A program made the translations under genes and the position numbers. Shown here piece after piece: positions 63,438 to 64,000 of a DNA stretch of 64,000 nt. The DNA comes from Mariniflexile gromovii. Lineage in GTDB: Bacteria; Bacteroidota; Bacteroidia; Flavobacteriales; Flavobacteriaceae. The DNA lies in contig NZ_JAGJCB010000007.1 of the NCBI RefSeq assembly GCF_017814435.1, positions 1-64,000 of the forward strand, given 5' to 3'. Within the stretch, counting starts at the first letter, position 1; each line of letters starts with the position of its first letter. The notes under the pieces are model-generated. The model was given only the letters and a program-made list of their open reading frames with translations, had not been told where the DNA came from and ran no database searches.

Positions 63438-64000
63438 TTAGAATGACAGATTTACCCCTAAAGTTATCTGTTGAGACCTTGGTGTTTGATTGGTATCGTA
63501 ACCAAGTTTTTTCCAATCACTACTACCTCCAGTTTCTGGATCTGGACCAGAATACTTAGTAAACGTAAGCAAATCTGTACCAGTAACAAAAAGCGATGCA
63601 CTATTAAAGTTCAGTTTTTGAATAAATGTTTTTGGTAAATCGTATTTAAGGGTTATGAACTTCATTCTTAAAAAAGAGGCGTCTTCAAGAAAACGATCGG
63701 AAGCCAGTGTATTTACAGGGCTATTTAAAACAGCTCTTGGAATATCGGTAACATCGCCCTCAAACCTCCATCTACGTAAAACCGCAGTGTTTTGGTTATC
63801 AAAATTATCCATACTTTCAGTTTCCATTCTTGCAAGGTTAATAACCTTTTGGTTGTACCTAAAGTTAAAGAATGCATTAAAAGATAAGTTTTTATATCTA
63901 ACCGTTGGTCCAAAACCACCATACAATAAAGGATTGGCATTACCTAAATAAACAACATCCAAACGGTCTATACTACCGTCATTATTTACATCCTCGTATT
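63438..64000 (-). CDS. SusC-like TonB-dependent transporter, partial at window edge
   Basis: Only the C-terminal 187 residues are inside the window. The frame is open to base 64000 and reads YEDVNNDGSIDRLDVVYLGN before GGFGPTVRYKNLSFNAFFNF, ending QQITLGVNLSF. These are the last barrel strands and final aromatic residue of a SusC/RagA channel, including the calcium-like DVNNDG turn common in the family. The apparent TTG start at 63962 is internal. It is upstream of, and in one operon with, the third susD. Confidence 0.92.
   Translation of the reverse strand, partial: YEDVNNDGSIDRLDVVYLGNANPLLYGGFGPTVRYKNLSFNAFFNFRYNQKVINLARMETESMDNFDNQNTAVLRRWRFEGDVTDIPRAVLNSPVNTLASDRFLEDASFLRMKFITLKYDLPKTFIQKLNFNSASLFVTGTDLLTFTKYSGPDPETGGSSDWKKLGYDTNQTPRSQQITLGVNLSF

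Noticed and set aside
63438-63962. Independent 174-residue gene
   Set aside because: The reading frame continues to the window edge with SusC sequence; it is the end of a larger gene.
1-64000. Mobile elements, integrases or phage genes
   Set aside because: No transposase, integrase or phage-like coding region was recognised on either strand.

Overview
The window is a low-GC chromosomal segment of a member of the Bacteroidota, almost certainly a marine or algae-associated Flavobacteriaceae. The evidence is the TAnnTTTG promoter elements, the SusC/SusD pairs, a hybrid two-component regulator, UxuA/UxuB-type uronate genes, a tRNA gene without encoded CCA, and many signal-peptide lipoproteins.

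Left part (1-16.5 kb) is housekeeping. It holds thrS-infC-rpmI-rplT behind a clear Bacteroidota promoter, a YjbQ-family gene, a protein usually mislabelled asparagine synthetase B, dnaB, accA, a DMT exporter, an LptF/LptG permease, tgt, an outer-membrane barrel protein, an FKBP lipoprotein with calcium-type repeats, an Hsp15-like S4 protein, a phosphoribosyltransferase, aroK and tRNA-Lys(UUU). infC has no ATG/GTG/TTG in the right place and appears to start at AUA. A structured non-coding element lies ahead of the thrS promoter, and two 7-bp tandem arrays sit between tgt and lptG.

Middle part (16.5-49.3 kb) is a catabolic island. A LacI-family repressor gene is divergent from uxuB-uxuA (fructuronate to mannonate to KDG), with a perfect 12-bp operator palindrome at that promoter. 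Then, all on the minus strand in transcription order, come susC, susD, a GH115/GH67-like lipoprotein, GH92 alpha-mannosidase, two GH29 alpha-fucosidases, an alpha/beta-hydrolase fused to a calcium-type PI-PLC, a metallophosphoesterase lipoprotein, an HTCS regulator, inositol oxygenase (MIOX) and a sodium:solute symporter. Divergent from susC runs a plus-strand operon: tandem DUF1080 lipoprotein, two exported Gfo/Idh/MocA proteins and a GH78-like rhamnosidase.

The main discovery is that the promoters of MIOX, susC and the DUF1080 operon share an identical 61-bp layout. Each has two direct half-sites ending TCCAT exactly 21 bp apart, then a TAnnTTnG box at a fixed 21-bp gap, about 27-31 bp before the start codon. 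This predicts one activator, most likely the HTCS encoded in the same locus. It ties inositol oxidation to a locus carrying a PI-PLC, a phosphoesterase, an alpha-mannosidase, fucosidases and a possible alpha-glucuronidase. I propose, as inference, that the island degrades inositol-phosphate glycolipids (glycosyl inositol phosphorylceramides or GPI-like glycans). Both the inositol (through MIOX) and any glucuronic acid would enter the UxuB/UxuA route; uronate isomerase and KDG enzymes must be encoded outside the window.

Right part (49.3-64 kb) is a second polysaccharide-utilisation locus on the minus strand: a partial susC, susD, two near-identical tandem FAS1 lipoproteins, a third FAS1-like lipoprotein, a second susC/susD pair, a terminator and a GH3 beta-glycosidase. 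It lacks the HTCS-type sites and runs off the end of the window.
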